Positions 1 to 8,660 of a stretch of DNA of 57,786 nt are shown piece by piece. How positions within the stretch are numbered: the stretch's first letter is position 1; the number at the start of each line of letters is the position of its first letter. The stretch covers positions 1 to 57,786 of the forward strand of contig NZ_BAGN01000126.1 in the NCBI RefSeq assembly GCF_000308835.1, written 5' to 3'. A program made the translations under genes and the position numbers. This DNA is from Nocardia vinacea NBRC 16497 (GTDB lineage: Bacteria; Actinomycetota; Actinomycetes; Mycobacteriales; Mycobacteriaceae). The notes under the pieces are model-generated. The model was not told the DNA's origin, ran no database searches, and saw nothing but the letters and a program-made list of their open reading frames with translations.

Positions 1-189
1 AACCCGCTCACGATCACACAGCCCGAGACTGCTGCGGCTCAGAACGTCCTATACCGCGACCCACGCGTTCGATCAGGCACAAACGTTAGCCAGCAGTCGA
101 TCTCGCGAACGTCTGCATCTGCCGCGGTGGTCGGCCACATCTAGATCCACAACCTTTGCGGGGCTCATCGGCGATCTCGTCCCAAGGCC

Positions 190-603
190 CATCGCGCCCG
201 CGCCGCGCTGTACGGCCGGGATGACGAGTTCTCGTGGACCTACTTCCGGGAGGGCAAACTGAGCTTCAGGAGATCGACATACTCGCAGGCACCCCCGCAG
301 TGGTGGCGGGAACCGATCGGTGTCACCACCGCCGCACGTACCGCTCTGATTCCGGTGATCTGGCGCCACGGCACCAAGTCCGGGTCCGACATTCCACCGC
401 CGTCATGAGCTCACGGCGCGCCGAATCCGGCCCGCCAGCCGCCACATCACCCGCAACCCCGACGGCAGCCTGCCCGAGGGCCGACTGCTGACCGAATGAC
501 CCACCGACGCAGGTGAACCCACGGCATCATCCGCAAAACCCAACGTGCACTTGCCATCTGGATCGGCACCTGCCCACGATGCCACGCAACATTCCCGGCC
601 TGA
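190..603 (+). pseudogene. Decayed transposase relic (possible IS701-type DDE C-terminus)
   Basis: No intact reading frame covers the first 600 bases. Forward-strand fragments in shifting frames read like the end of a DDE transposase: one ends with RNPDGSLPEGRLLTE and a stop near 495, and another near 535-603 reads IWIGTCPRCHATFPA before a stop. The first resembles the LP..LLAEWP stretch of IS701-like transposases, recalled from memory rather than aligned. Frames are broken by stops and shifts, so it cannot be functional. The family assignment is tentative. Nothing else was seen between 1 and 610. Confidence 0.3.
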
Positions 604-610
604 CAAAGTC

Positions 611-1531
611 CTACCAGAACCTCTCCCAAGTGGGGCTGTCGACGAGACGGCGCGCCAGCTCGGTGTAGGCGTGCGCGGTCGCATCATTGGCGATGCGGGC
701 GTGCACGTCGGCGTCGAGAATGATCTGTTCGCGCCAATGCAATACCGGCTCCCATGGGACGGCGCCGAGCACCGCTGATGCGCCGAGCCGGTTGGCCGTG
801 GCCAACCTACGCAGTGCGGCATCCTGTTCCTGCAGCCATGCCGCCTGTGCCGGGTGCCGACCTGCCTGGTGCTCTGCACCACCGGAGACGGCCGTGCGCA
901 CATAGCGAATCGAGCCGAGTAGCTCATCCGGATCATGCCCGCATTCGGCGCCGGCTTGCAGCAGTCCGTGCCGACCGTGCACCAATCCGGCGGCCGCCAG
1001 GACATGCTGCCGACTCCAACGGTGAAAGACCAACCAGCGCATCGTACTTCGGCGCAACGGTGGCAGCGCGGCCGCCCGCAGCGCAATCTCCAGTGCCGCG
1101 CAGCGACCCGCGCTGAGGTCGACGAATACGACGCGGAACTCCCGATCCAGCGCCACCAACAGTTCCGCGCATCGCCGCACCACCGCGGAGTCGCAGATGA
1201 CGAATCCGGCGCCACCTTCATCTCCGGGCACCAGCACCAACCGCCCCGCGCGCGGACCGGCGCGCCGCAGTCCCGTTCGATCACTGGCAGCGCCGATGTC
1301 GATGCGGGCCGCGGTTCCGCACTCGCCGAGCAGGTAGGAGTGCACGCCGCCGTCCGCCACGCCGCACTCGGCTTTCCCGACTTCGAATAAAGCACCGGCA
1401 AGCGGTGACCCGAAATCGAAATCCACATAGGCGACGTCATGCCCGGACACGGACAGCCGGTAGGCGATATTGACGCCGGTCACCGACCGTCCGGCGCCGC
1501 CCTTATCGGATGCGCAGAAGACCAACACCAC
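611..1531 (-). CDS. SCO2523-family variant P-loop (ParA-like) protein
   Basis: A 306-residue protein with an N-terminal deviant Walker A motif, SDKGGAGRSVTG at about residues 8-19, followed by VDFDFGSP, as in the ParA/MinD-like SCO2523 family of actinobacteria. The second half is less conserved and rich in Arg and Ala. The start is GTG at 1531, overlapping the truncated SCO2524-like frame upstream by 29 bases. In streptomycetes this gene sits in a cluster with SCO2521-2525 homologues of unknown function. Here only this member looks full length, so it may be an orphan survivor. The family call is from motif recognition; the role in positioning or signalling is unknown. Confidence 0.7.
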   Translation of the reverse strand: MVLVFCASDKGGAGRSVTGVNIAYRLSVSGHDVAYVDFDFGSPLAGALFEVGKAECGVADGGVHSYLLGECGTAARIDIGAASDRTGLRRAGPRAGRLVLVPGDEGGAGFVICDSAVVRRCAELLVALDREFRVVFVDLSAGRCAALEIALRAAALPPLRRSTMRWLVFHRWSRQHVLAAAGLVHGRHGLLQAGAECGHDPDELLGSIRYVRTAVSGGAEHQAGRHPAQAAWLQEQDAALRRLATANRLGASAVLGAVPWEPVLHWREQIILDADVHARIANDATAHAYTELARRLVDSPTWERFW

Positions 1532-1778
1532 GCACCATCACGATGTTGCGTCCGCGCGGAGCGAGCACCGCCGCGACGTCGGGAGCCATATCGCCGGTTC
1601 GGTCCGGTGTGCGGGCGGAAATCTCGGTCGCCGGATACAGCAGATAGAGCAGCTGTTCGGCATCGCTGATCGAATTGGCGCCGTCCCGGCCGCCCCAATG
1701 CCACTGTTGGTCCCGATAGCAGCGGTCGAGTACCGTGCGCCACAGTTGAAGTAGCTGTTGCCTCGGTCGAATCCGCAT
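1503..1778 (-). pseudogene. Truncated SCO2524-family protein (N-terminal fragment)
   Basis: The frame from ATG 1778 gives about 91 residues. Its first 70 or so (MRIRPRQQLLQLW, then WHWGGRDGANSISDAEQLL and YPATEI) match my recollection of the start of SCO2524-family proteins. Those are several hundred residues long; here the frame ends soon after at 1503, inside the start of the P-loop gene. Most of the gene has been lost by an internal deletion that fused its 5' end to the P-loop gene. It is probably non-functional. Confidence 0.6.
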
Positions 1779-1875
1779 CCGGTCCGCACCCCCGCATTCG
1801 ATCAGAGCACCGAACGTCGATATCTCGAGTGTGCCCCGCAGACCGCGGCAGGCCAACTACCGCGGCCGATTCCTG

Positions 1876-2240
1876 CTAGCGGCAGCACTCCGGGTCGAGT
1901 ACGAAACACAAGACGGACAACGCATCCCGGCGCGCCGCATGCTGCACGGCCATCCCCTGACGTACCGATTCCACCAGACCGGCGGCGCGCAACTGTCCCA
2001 GATGATGGCTCACCGTCGACTCTGCCAGCGCCACCGCGGCGGCCAACTCTGGATATTGACCGTGCCGTCGCGCTCGGCCAGCAGTAGCGACATCAACTTC
2101 ACTCGCACCGGATCCGCCAGCGCCTTCAACCGCAACGCCACTTCCAGCGCGACCCGATCGTCGACCGGCGCCGCCGCCACCGGCGCGCAGCAGATCGGCG
2201 CGGACACATCCAGCGTGGGCAGTGTCTTCGGCATCCTCAT
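1876..2240 (-). pseudogene. ArsR-family metal-sensor-like regulator, frameshifted
   Basis: Two minus-strand frames together make one ArsR/SmtB winged-helix protein of about 120 residues. The first runs from ATG 2240 (MRMPKTLPTLDVSAPICCAP, then LRLKALADPVRVKLMSLLL). The second supplies the recognition helix and C-terminus (ELAAAVALAESTVSHHLGQLR, ending LDPECCR at 1876). The frame change lies near 2060-2072 and is explained by one missing base. The N-terminal CC and C-terminal CC pairs are typical of thiol metal or arsenic sensors. It is either a true pseudogene or a sequencing error. No arsenic or metal efflux gene is adjacent. Confidence 0.75.
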
Positions 2241-2310
2241 ATCGTGGCATACATCGAAAGCCCCGAGCCGCGCCGCCACAACGAAAACATCAGTCCCCCA
2301 GCAGAAAACG

Positions 2311-2343
2311 CCTGCGGCCGCCGCAGTAAGCGACGGCCGCAGG
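2311..2343 (-). terminator. Intrinsic terminator after the HdeD-like gene
   Basis: A perfect 10-bp stem, CCTGCGGCCG (2311-2320) with CGGCCGCAGG (2334-2343) and a 13-base loop, begins 13 bases past the stop of the HdeD-like gene. On the minus strand it is followed by a GTTTTC run. Confidence 0.7.
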
Positions 2344-2355
2344 GAGTCGGAGATC

Positions 2356-2934
2356 TCAGATCTCGGCGAGCTTCTTCGCGTCCTTACGGACACCGAACGA
2401 GGTGACGACTTCCATGATGCCCAGGATGATCAGCCACCACCCGGCGACCAATGCCAGCGTCGCCACCGACGCGACCGGCCACACGATCAGCACCACACCA
2501 CCGATCGCGGTGAGGATTCCGAAGAAGGCCTCCCAGCCTCGACCCGGCAGCGCGGGCTCCGAGATCGCCGCCATCAGCAGCGCGACACCACGGAACAGCC
2601 AGCCGATACCGATCCACAGGCCGAGCAACAGAATCGAGGCCAACTCGTCACGGAAGCAGAAGATACCGATAATGATCGACAACACACCGCTGATGAACGC
2701 GAGCACCCGGATTCCAGTGCTGGTGTGCGTGCCGAATGCGGCCACCAACTGCAGGAAGCCACTCACCACCAGATAGATGCCGAAGATGATGCCTGCGGCC
2801 ACCAGTGTCACATCGGGCCAGACCAGGATCATCACACCGAGGATCACCGACAGGATGCCGGTGACCAGCACCGTTTGCCACGCACTGCGCGCAAGCGACT
2901 GCAGAGGACCCTCTAGCACGCTGTTTGTCGTCAT
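2356..2934 (-). CDS. HdeD/DUF308 family membrane protein
   Basis: A 192-residue protein made almost entirely of about six hydrophobic helices, with the repeated pattern of DUF308/HdeD acid-resistance proteins (G(I/V)L.(V/I)I.G(V/I) followed by WP at the end of helix 1, and FGIYLVVSG in the second helix pair). A short basic C-terminal tail ends KKLAEI. The ATG at 2934 gives a soluble N-terminus of about 17 residues before helix 1. HdeD proteins are implicated in acid tolerance in enterobacteria; the actinobacterial role is unknown. The gene appears monocistronic with its own terminator. Confidence 0.85.
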   Translation of the reverse strand: MTTNSVLEGPLQSLARSAWQTVLVTGILSVILGVMILVWPDVTLVAAGIIFGIYLVVSGFLQLVAAFGTHTSTGIRVLAFISGVLSIIIGIFCFRDELASILLLGLWIGIGWLFRGVALLMAAISEPALPGRGWEAFFGILTAIGGVVLIVWPVASVATLALVAGWWLIILGIMEVVTSFGVRKDAKKLAEI

Positions 2935-3002
2935 AACATGATGCTAGGCCTCGCGCCAGCGGTTTTCTGGATATTTGCTCGAACGCTTCGAACGGCCGCG
3001 CC

Positions 3003-3413
3003 CTAGGCGGGTGCCGCGATATTCACCATCCACGCGATGCCGAAGCGGTCCAGGCACATACCGAATTCGTCGCCCCACATCTGCTTCTCCAACGGCACGG
3101 TCACGGTGCCACCGGCACACAGCTTGTCCCAGTAGCCGCGCAGCTCATCGGCGTCGTCACCGCTGAGACTGATCGAAATGCTGCTTCCCGGTTTGTACTC
3201 CATACCTGGCGGGGTATCCGAAGCCATCAGCGTGAACCCGCTCGGCGTTTCCAGCATGCCGTGCATGATCAGATCCGCGCCGGGCGCGTCCTTATCCCCC
3301 ATATCCCCGAAGGTCTGCATGGCCAGCGTGCCGTCGAATACATCTCGATAGAACTCCAACGCGGTGCGCGCCGAGTCGGAAAAACTGATGTACGGGTTGA
3401 GTCGGGAGGTCAT
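3003..3413 (-). CDS. VOC family (PhnB-like glyoxalase superfamily) protein
   Basis: A 136-residue PhnB-type VOC protein. LNPYISFSDSARTALEFYRDVF at the N-terminus is the classic PhnB/3-demethylubiquinone methyltransferase-like start, with the MWGDEFG and DRFGIAWMVN signatures near the C-terminus. A good Shine-Dalgarno (AGGAG) lies 8-12 bases before the ATG at 3413. Members of this fold bind small molecules, sometimes giving drug resistance; the substrate cannot be deduced. The gene diverges from the glycosyltransferase across a 200-base gap. Confidence 0.85.
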   Translation of the reverse strand: MTSRLNPYISFSDSARTALEFYRDVFDGTLAMQTFGDMGDKDAPGADLIMHGMLETPSGFTLMASDTPPGMEYKPGSSISISLSGDDADELRGYWDKLCAGGTVTVPLEKQMWGDEFGMCLDRFGIAWMVNIAAPA

Positions 3414-3615
3414 AGGAACGCTCCTTGGTGGTAGTTGGCCGCCATCGCCGAGGTTAGTCCACCGACTCGGACAGTGGGCTCGATAACGAGCTACTCGCTC
3501 ACGTTTATCGCCGAGGGGGCTCGGGTAGTCATCCCTAAGTGGCTCTCGTCGTGTGCATCCATGGGGTGAAGCGGGTGGGTCGGGTTCGCGAGTCTCGGGT
3601 GGCTAGGAGAAGAGG

Positions 3616-4602
3616 GTGGCGGTTGTTCTCGTGCTGCAGGCACGTGGCCTCGGTGATCTGCTCACCGCGGTTCCCGCGTTGCGCGCGCTGCGACGGGCGA
3701 AACCGCACGATCAGATCGTCCTCGCCGCTCCGCATCGCCTGAAGCCGATCGTCGACCTCATCGCCTCCGTCGACTCCATGATCCCCACCTCCGACCTCAG
3801 CGACCTGCGCTGGGACGCTCCCGAACCCGCACTGGCGGTGAATCTGCACGGCCCGAGCGCCGAGAGCATCGTCGCACTCACCAAGACCGATCCCGGACGC
3901 ATCCTCTCCTACCGAAATCCCGCCTTTCCCGAGCTGGAGGGCCCGGAATGGCAAACGGATATGCATCATGTCGAGCGCTGGTGCCATCTGCTCGAATCCG
4001 ACGGCGTCGTGGCCGATCGCCGCAATCTCGGACTCGTCCCGCCGGTCGCGACCACCAGTCGCCGCGATTGCGTCGTGGTGCACGTGGGAGCGGGCGCACC
4101 GGCGCGCCGCTGGCCGCCGGACCGGTTCGCCGCGGTGGTGCGTCATCTGCTGGTGCTCGGTCGCGAGGTAGTGCTCACCGGTGACGAATCCGAGCGCGAT
4201 ATCGCCCTGAATATCGCCGCCCGCGCGGGCCTACCGGGTGGCCGGGTGCTCGCGGGCGAGCAGAACCTCATCGAACTCGCCGCTACTGTCGCCGAGGCGG
4301 CGCTCGTGATCTCCGGTGATACCGGCGTCGCGCATCTGGCCACCGCCTTCGGAACCCGCACCGTATTGCTGTTCGGACCGACACCGCCGCGCTGGGGTGG
4401 GCCGCCACCGCATCTCCTCGGCAGGCATGCGGTGCTGTGGGCCGGTCAGCTCGGCGATCCGATGGCCGATACGCCCGATCCCGGATTACTGCGAATCGGC
4501 GTCACCGAGGTGATCAGCGCGGTTGATAAGCAACTCGCCAAGCGGGCGTGGCCTGCCAACGGAAACAATCGCGCGCGAACGGCGTATCGCCGCGTGGGTT
4601 GA
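3616..4602 (+). CDS. Glycosyltransferase family 9 (heptosyltransferase-like)
   Basis: A 328-residue GT9 protein. The N-terminal ARGLGDLLTAVPALRALRRA is the heptosyltransferase phosphate-binding and helix motif, and the C-terminal half has VVHVGAGAPARRWPPDRFA and ISGDTGVAHLATAFGTRTVLLFGPTPP, the nucleotide-sugar site. The start is GTG at 3616 behind AGGAGAAGAG. GT9 enzymes in actinobacteria lack LPS substrates and probably modify other glycoconjugates. The gene stands alone and converges on an ArsR gene 10 bases downstream. Confidence 0.88.
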   Translation: MAVVLVLQARGLGDLLTAVPALRALRRAKPHDQIVLAAPHRLKPIVDLIASVDSMIPTSDLSDLRWDAPEPALAVNLHGPSAESIVALTKTDPGRILSYRNPAFPELEGPEWQTDMHHVERWCHLLESDGVVADRRNLGLVPPVATTSRRDCVVVHVGAGAPARRWPPDRFAAVVRHLLVLGREVVLTGDESERDIALNIAARAGLPGGRVLAGEQNLIELAATVAEAALVISGDTGVAHLATAFGTRTVLLFGPTPPRWGGPPPHLLGRHAVLWAGQLGDPMADTPDPGLLRIGVTEVISAVDKQLAKRAWPANGNNRARTAYRRVG

Positions 4603-4612
4603 CCGCCAGCAT

Positions 4613-4990
4613 TCAGGAGTTGCCCTCGGCGCGCGCGTTGCTCAAAGCCGCCGCATAGGCCGCCAACGCGCTGGGCCAGAACTGCTCGAGATAGTCGCGC
4701 GCATCGCCCAGTCCGCGCGGATCCAGGAAGTACAGCCGCCGATTGCCGTCCGGACGCATCATCACCAGCCGAGCCTCGCGCAGTACACGCAGATGCTGGG
4801 AGGCCGCCGAGCTGGTGACGCCGACGAGTTTCGCGAGATCGCCGACCGACAGCGGCGCGGTCGGCAATGCCTCGAAAATGGCCCGGCGGGTCGGGTCCGC
4901 GAGCGCCTCGATGGCCTGAACTCCATTAGTCGCCACTGAAACAGTGTGGTCGACCGGAGGCTTGCCGGTCAACTCCGCGCAATACGGCAT
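4613..4990 (-). CDS. ArsR-family transcriptional regulator
   Basis: A winged-helix regulator: AIEALADPTRRAIFEALPTAPLSVGDLAKLVG leads to a recognition helix in VTSSAASQHLRVLREARLV, then a wing with DGNRRLYFLDP. No metal-binding Cys pattern appears in helix alpha3, so it belongs to the non-metal ArsR subgroup. The start is uncertain: the frame is open to 5095, overlapping the divergent peptidase gene, with ATG at 5011 and 4990 and GTG at 4936. None has a strong Shine-Dalgarno; 4990 is a compromise. The target is unknown, possibly the divergent M23 peptidase. Confidence 0.82.
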   Translation of the reverse strand: MPYCAELTGKPPVDHTVSVATNGVQAIEALADPTRRAIFEALPTAPLSVGDLAKLVGVTSSAASQHLRVLREARLVMMRPDGNRRLYFLDPRGLGDARDYLEQFWPSALAAYAAALSNARAEGNS

Positions 4991-5119
4991 CACGCCAGGT
5001 CGGCAATGCATACACACCGTGTCGTTATCGAGATGTAACCAATCAACTGGGCTTTTGCCGATCTGTGACGGTTGGCACAGGATTACGGAACCCACATGGG
5101 CGTCCCGTACGTTCTAGCC

Positions 5120-5806
5120 ATGCCCGTGACCGTACCGTTACCTTATCGTCTCGGCGCGACCCGCGCACGCCGCAACCGCGCCGCAACCCGCGTGGTTGCC
5201 GCGGCCGCCGTCGTCAGCGCCTCACTCGGCGTCATGGCCGCCGTGGAACCCGACGCACTGGCCGGGAAGACAGACCAGTCGGCCGACCGGACCAGTGGCG
5301 CCGTCGCCTTCACCGCGTTCACCCCGCGCGAGGCCCAGATACCGCAGACCGTTCCCGAGGCCGTGATCTGGGAGCAGAACCGCATCGCCACCGAGGCGGC
5401 CAGACCGCGCACCGTTCGTCCGATCGAGGGCGTGCTGACATCCAACTTCGGCATGCGCTGGGGTGCGCTGCACGCCGGCCTCGATTTCGCCGACGCCATC
5501 GGGACCCCGATCGCCGCGGTCACCGACGGCACCGTCATCGAGGCGGGCCCGGCCTCCGGCTTCGGCCTGTGGGTGCGGGTGCAGCAGGATGACGGCACCA
5601 TCGGCATCTACGGCCACGTGAACGATATTCTCGCCACCGTCGGTCAGCAGGTGCGCGCGGGCGATGTCATCGCCACCGTCGGCAACCGTGGCTTCTCCAC
5701 CGGCCCGCACCTGCACTACGAAATCCACTCGGGCAACGGCGCACCGATCGATCCGATGCCCTGGCTCGGCGCGCGCGGTATCGCCGTCGGTTTCGCCCCG
5801 GAGTAA
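5120..5806 (+). CDS. M23-family (LytM/lysostaphin-like) secreted peptidase
   Basis: A protein of about 228 residues with a basic N-terminus followed by a hydrophobic, Ala-rich export helix (VVAAAAVVSASLGVMAAV). The C-terminal M23 domain begins near TSNFGMRWGALHAGLDFAD, whose HxGxD supplies zinc ligands, and contains GPHLHYEIH with the HxH active-site motif. Such proteins cleave peptidoglycan cross-links or act as activators of hydrolases; the key histidines and Asp are present, so it is probably active. ATG 5120 was chosen over ATG 5096 and TTG 5072 because it places the basic region directly before the hydrophobic helix. Confidence 0.88.
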   Translation: MPVTVPLPYRLGATRARRNRAATRVVAAAAVVSASLGVMAAVEPDALAGKTDQSADRTSGAVAFTAFTPREAQIPQTVPEAVIWEQNRIATEAARPRTVRPIEGVLTSNFGMRWGALHAGLDFADAIGTPIAAVTDGTVIEAGPASGFGLWVRVQQDDGTIGIYGHVNDILATVGQQVRAGDVIATVGNRGFSTGPHLHYEIHSGNGAPIDPMPWLGARGIAVGFAPE

Positions 5807-5969
5807 GCGGACCCGCCGCTCCGCGTTCGATTCGGCCACCGGCGCATTCGCGATTCGATGAGGGAATTGCGTGTGCGTCCGGTGGTCGATTTTCTAGTAC
5901 CTCGGTATTACCCGCGAATGGCGCTGCAGCGGGACGTGGCCGGGCGTCGTCGATTCCTACCGTCGGATC

Positions 5970-7046
5970 ATGCCGACGATCGATACCCTTTCCGCCCGTG
6001 GTGATTCCGCGCGCCACCGCCGCACCGCCGTCGTACCGGACCTGCCGGGCGGCAGACGCCTCCATCGCCCGCTGTTGTGGATGGTGGCCACGATGGGTGC
6101 GCTCGTCGTGTTCTCGGTCGGTGGCATGGTGTTCGACGACCGGACGCTGCTCGACGAATCCGTATGGCTCAAACCGTTCAAGTTCGGGCTCGCATTCGTG
6201 CTCTACGGAATCACCCTGGCATGGCTGCTGTCGTTGCCGCACAAGGGGAGTCGGGTCACCTGGTGGATGGGAACGGTGTTCGCGATCACCGGATTCGTGG
6301 ACGTCGGGTTCATTGTGGTGCAGGCCGCGCGTGGGACCTACAGCCATTTCAACAGCGAGGCCGATGCGGTGAATTCGATCGGTCAGATGGTGTTCGCGTC
6401 CGGCGTGCCCGGCTTGTTCTTCGCGAATCTCGTTATCGTGCTGATCCTTTCGTGGCAGCGGCTCGTGGACCGGCCGACCGCTCGGGCCATTCACGCCGGA
6501 CTCGGGCTCGCCGTCGTCGGGATGGCGCTCGGGTACCTGATGGGGTTCACCGGGAAACAGTTGGTACGCGACGCCGACGGCAATGTGGTCGAGTTGGTGG
6601 CCGGACATACCGTCCTGGACAATCCGTCGCTGGACGCGCGTGACGGTGTCGGCGGCATGCCGATCACGCACTGGAGCACCATCGGCGGCGATCTGCGAAT
6701 TCCGCATTTCCTCGGCCTGCACGCCATTCAGGTCTTGCTGCTCGCTGTTGTCGCACTGACCTGGCTGGCGCCGCGCTACCCGTGGCTGCGGGCCGAACGC
6801 ACACGCGCCGCGTTGATCGGTGTGCTCGCATCGGGTTATGCCGGGCTGCTCGCGATCGTGTTCTGGCAGGCGATGCGGGCCCAGTCGCTGGTGCATCCGG
6901 ACGGTCGGACGCTGTTCGCCTTCGGTGTGCTCATCTGGATGGTTGCTCTACTGACCCTCGGCGTCTACTGGCGGGCGCGCGCCAACGGCCGCAACGCCCC
7001 GAGTGCCGTGCGACTGTTCGCTGCAGGCACGCACCCCCACGGGTAG
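5970..7046 (+). CDS. Polytopic membrane protein of unknown function
   Basis: A 358-residue protein with about eight predicted membrane helices, beginning at HRPLLWMVATMGALVVFSVGG. Conserved-looking motifs are DESVWLKPFKFGLAF, GTYSHFN and IPHFLGLHAIQ, a set I have seen in uncharacterised actinobacterial and proteobacterial membrane proteins. The histidines in HFLGLHAIQ lie just before a helix and could bind a cofactor or metal, which is inference. The gene ends 28 bases before the YaeQ gene on the same strand and may be co-transcribed with it. Confidence 0.8.
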   Translation: MPTIDTLSARGDSARHRRTAVVPDLPGGRRLHRPLLWMVATMGALVVFSVGGMVFDDRTLLDESVWLKPFKFGLAFVLYGITLAWLLSLPHKGSRVTWWMGTVFAITGFVDVGFIVVQAARGTYSHFNSEADAVNSIGQMVFASGVPGLFFANLVIVLILSWQRLVDRPTARAIHAGLGLAVVGMALGYLMGFTGKQLVRDADGNVVELVAGHTVLDNPSLDARDGVGGMPITHWSTIGGDLRIPHFLGLHAIQVLLLAVVALTWLAPRYPWLRAERTRAALIGVLASGYAGLLAIVFWQAMRAQSLVHPDGRTLFAFGVLIWMVALLTLGVYWRARANGRNAPSAVRLFAAGTHPHG

Positions 7047-7074
7047 TAGCGGCGTTCACTAAGCTCCTGCTCCT

Positions 7075-7617
7075 ATGGCCCTAAGCGCAACACTGCACAA
7101 CTTCGCCGTCCAACTCGCCGATGTCGACCGTGGTGTCTATCAGGAGTTGGAGTTGCGGGTTGCGCGCCACCCATCCGAAACCGCCGAGTTCATGCTGACG
7201 CGACTGCTCGCCTACTGCCTCGAGTACGAGGACGGCATCGCCTTCAGCGACGGCGGTGTGTCGTCCACCGACGAGCCCGCGGTGCTGGTGCGCGATCTCA
7301 CCGGACGGCTCACCGCCTGGATCGAGATCGGTGCACCCGATGCCGATCGCGTGCACCGCGGCAGCAAATCGGCTGAGCGCGTTGCCATCTACACCCATCG
7401 CGACCCGGCCAAGGTGCTCGCACAGCTCAGCGGTAAGCGGATCCACCGTGCCGAAGCGATTCCGCTGTACAGCTTCGATCGCGACTTCATCGATTCCGCG
7501 GTAGCCGCGATCGAACGCCGCAACACGGTCACGGTATCGATTACCGAGCGACTGCTGTACCTGGATCTCAACGGGACGAACCTGAGCACGTCGATCGAAG
7601 AGCGCAGGCTCGGCTAG
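7075..7617 (+). CDS. yaeQ: YaeQ family protein
   Basis: A 180-residue YaeQ protein: MALSATLHNFAVQLADVDRGVYQ, then RHPSETAEFMLTRLLAYCLEYEDGI and AWIEIGAPDADRVHR are the family hallmarks. YaeQ has a restriction-endonuclease-like (PD-(D/E)xK) fold; its cellular role is unresolved. EYEDGI and EIG carry acidic residues consistent with the fold. The length is standard. It converges with the zinc-ribbon gene, the stops lying 10 bases apart. Confidence 0.92.
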   Translation: MALSATLHNFAVQLADVDRGVYQELELRVARHPSETAEFMLTRLLAYCLEYEDGIAFSDGGVSSTDEPAVLVRDLTGRLTAWIEIGAPDADRVHRGSKSAERVAIYTHRDPAKVLAQLSGKRIHRAEAIPLYSFDRDFIDSAVAAIERRNTVTVSITERLLYLDLNGTNLSTSIEERRLG

Positions 7618-7627
7618 CGGTCGACGC

Positions 7628-7954
7628 TCACCGCAGCCGTTCTGCCTCGCGGGTGAGGGTCAACAGTGTGGCGCTCAACGCCTTCAACTCTTGGGTGTCG
7701 GCGCCTTCACCGATGGCGGTGGCGACGTCCTCGGCGGCGCAGCGGGCGGCGAACCAGCGGTCGGCCAGATCGGCCGCCTCCTGGGCGCTCAGCACCACCG
7801 AATCCGCCGGAATTCCGGTTCCCTTCAAGCTGTTGCGGTGTTCGTAGGCGCGTTGACGACAGGACTGACGGCAGTACCGGCGACGACGTCCGGCCTCCGA
7901 TTCGACGATCTCCCGCCCACACCACAGGCAGCAGGACAGCAAGCGGCGCGACAT
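7628..7954 (-). CDS. Small zinc-ribbon protein (Rv2049c-like)
   Basis: A 108-residue protein with an N-terminal CLWCG, then RRRRYCRQSCRQRAYEHR. This CxxC...CxxxC arrangement is a small FCS-like zinc knuckle. The rest is helical and acidic (EAADLADRWFAARC). An Rv2049c-type gene lies divergently beside rbpA in mycobacteria, and the same arrangement is seen here, which supports the assignment. The function is unknown; nucleic-acid or protein binding is likely. Confidence 0.8.
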   Translation of the reverse strand: MSRRLLSCCLWCGREIVESEAGRRRRYCRQSCRQRAYEHRNSLKGTGIPADSVVLSAQEAADLADRWFAARCAAEDVATAIGEGADTQELKALSATLLTLTREAERLR

Positions 7955-8211
7955 GACGCAGAACCCTAATGGTTGTGCCGACCGAATGGGACTCGCGACC
8001 CCGGTTTATCGGCGCGGCGTGGGCGTGGCGGAAGGTGGCCGGGACACCGACTACAATGGAACGGTTCGCCAGTACGCCGATGGGGAACTATTGGCGCAGG
8101 CACGATCGTTACATCTAAGGTCCAGCGAGCGTCACGCGTTCATCCGGTAGTGACCGATGAAGGACGCGGTCGCGGCGCAACAAGACTCGAGCACACAGGG
8201 AGAGGCACACC
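7955..8211 (+). promoter_or_regulatory. Divergent rbpA / zinc-ribbon promoter region
   Basis: A 257-base divergent gap. TACAAT at 8052-8057 is a good -10 hexamer for rbpA transcription, implying an untranslated leader of about 150 bases. No convincing -35 or stress-sigma (GGAAT...GTT) pairing is visible. A strong Shine-Dalgarno (GGGAGAGG) precedes the rbpA ATG. Confidence 0.3.
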
Positions 8212-8547
8212 ATGGCAGATCGCGTACTCCGGGGCAGTCGGCTCGGAGCGGTGAGCTACGAAACCGATCGCGACCACGACCTGGCCCCGCGACGGATTGC
8301 TCGGTACCGGACCGATAACGGCGAGGAGTTCGACGTCCCCTTCGCCGACGACGCCGAGATCCCCCCGACCTGGCTCTGCCGTAACGGCCAGGAGGGCACC
8401 CTCATGGAGGGCACCACCCAGGAGACCAAGAAGGTCAAGCCGCCGCGCACCCACTGGGACATGCTGCTGGAGCGTCGCAGCAAGGAAGAGCTGGAGGAGC
8501 TGCTGAAGGAGCGGCTGGATCTGCTCAAGACGCGGCGTCGGGTTTAG
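8212..8547 (+). CDS. rbpA: RNA polymerase-binding protein RbpA
   Basis: A 111-residue RbpA, the essential actinobacterial activator that binds RNA polymerase and the group I/II sigma factors to stabilise the open complex. The N-terminal ADRVLRGSRLGAVSYETDR, the core RTDNGEEFDVPFADDAEIP and the C-terminal sigma-interaction helices (THWDMLLERRS, ELEELLKERLDLLK) are all present. The core CRNGQEG retains one cysteine. It is a textbook-length member with an intrinsic terminator downstream, hence a single-gene unit. Confidence 0.97.
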   Translation: MADRVLRGSRLGAVSYETDRDHDLAPRRIARYRTDNGEEFDVPFADDAEIPPTWLCRNGQEGTLMEGTTQETKKVKPPRTHWDMLLERRSKEELEELLKERLDLLKTRRRV

Positions 8548-8574
8548 TTCCGGCAGGGTTTCCGAAGACAACAG

Positions 8575-8609
8575 AAGGCCGCTTGCACCAACTGGTGCGG
8601 GCGGCCTTT
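8575..8609 (+). terminator. Intrinsic terminator of rbpA
   Basis: AAGGCCGC (8575-8582) pairs with GCGGCCTT (8601-8608); the intervening part can also pair (GCACC with GGTGC), giving a long hairpin ending in CTTTCTC. Confidence 0.85.
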
Positions 8610-8660
8610 CTCGTACCCGAGCACCCGTGGCGGGCAACGGATTTCCGCAGGAGCGAAGAT

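Noticed and set aside
5667..6896. Minus-strand frame of 409 codons opposite the membrane protein gene
   Set aside because: It is antisense to a protein with clear membrane helices and has a shadow-type composition.
8020..8070. Stress-sigma (SigR-like GGAAT...GTT) promoter for rbpA
   Set aside because: GGAAG and the nearest GTT are about 30 bases apart, too far for this class.
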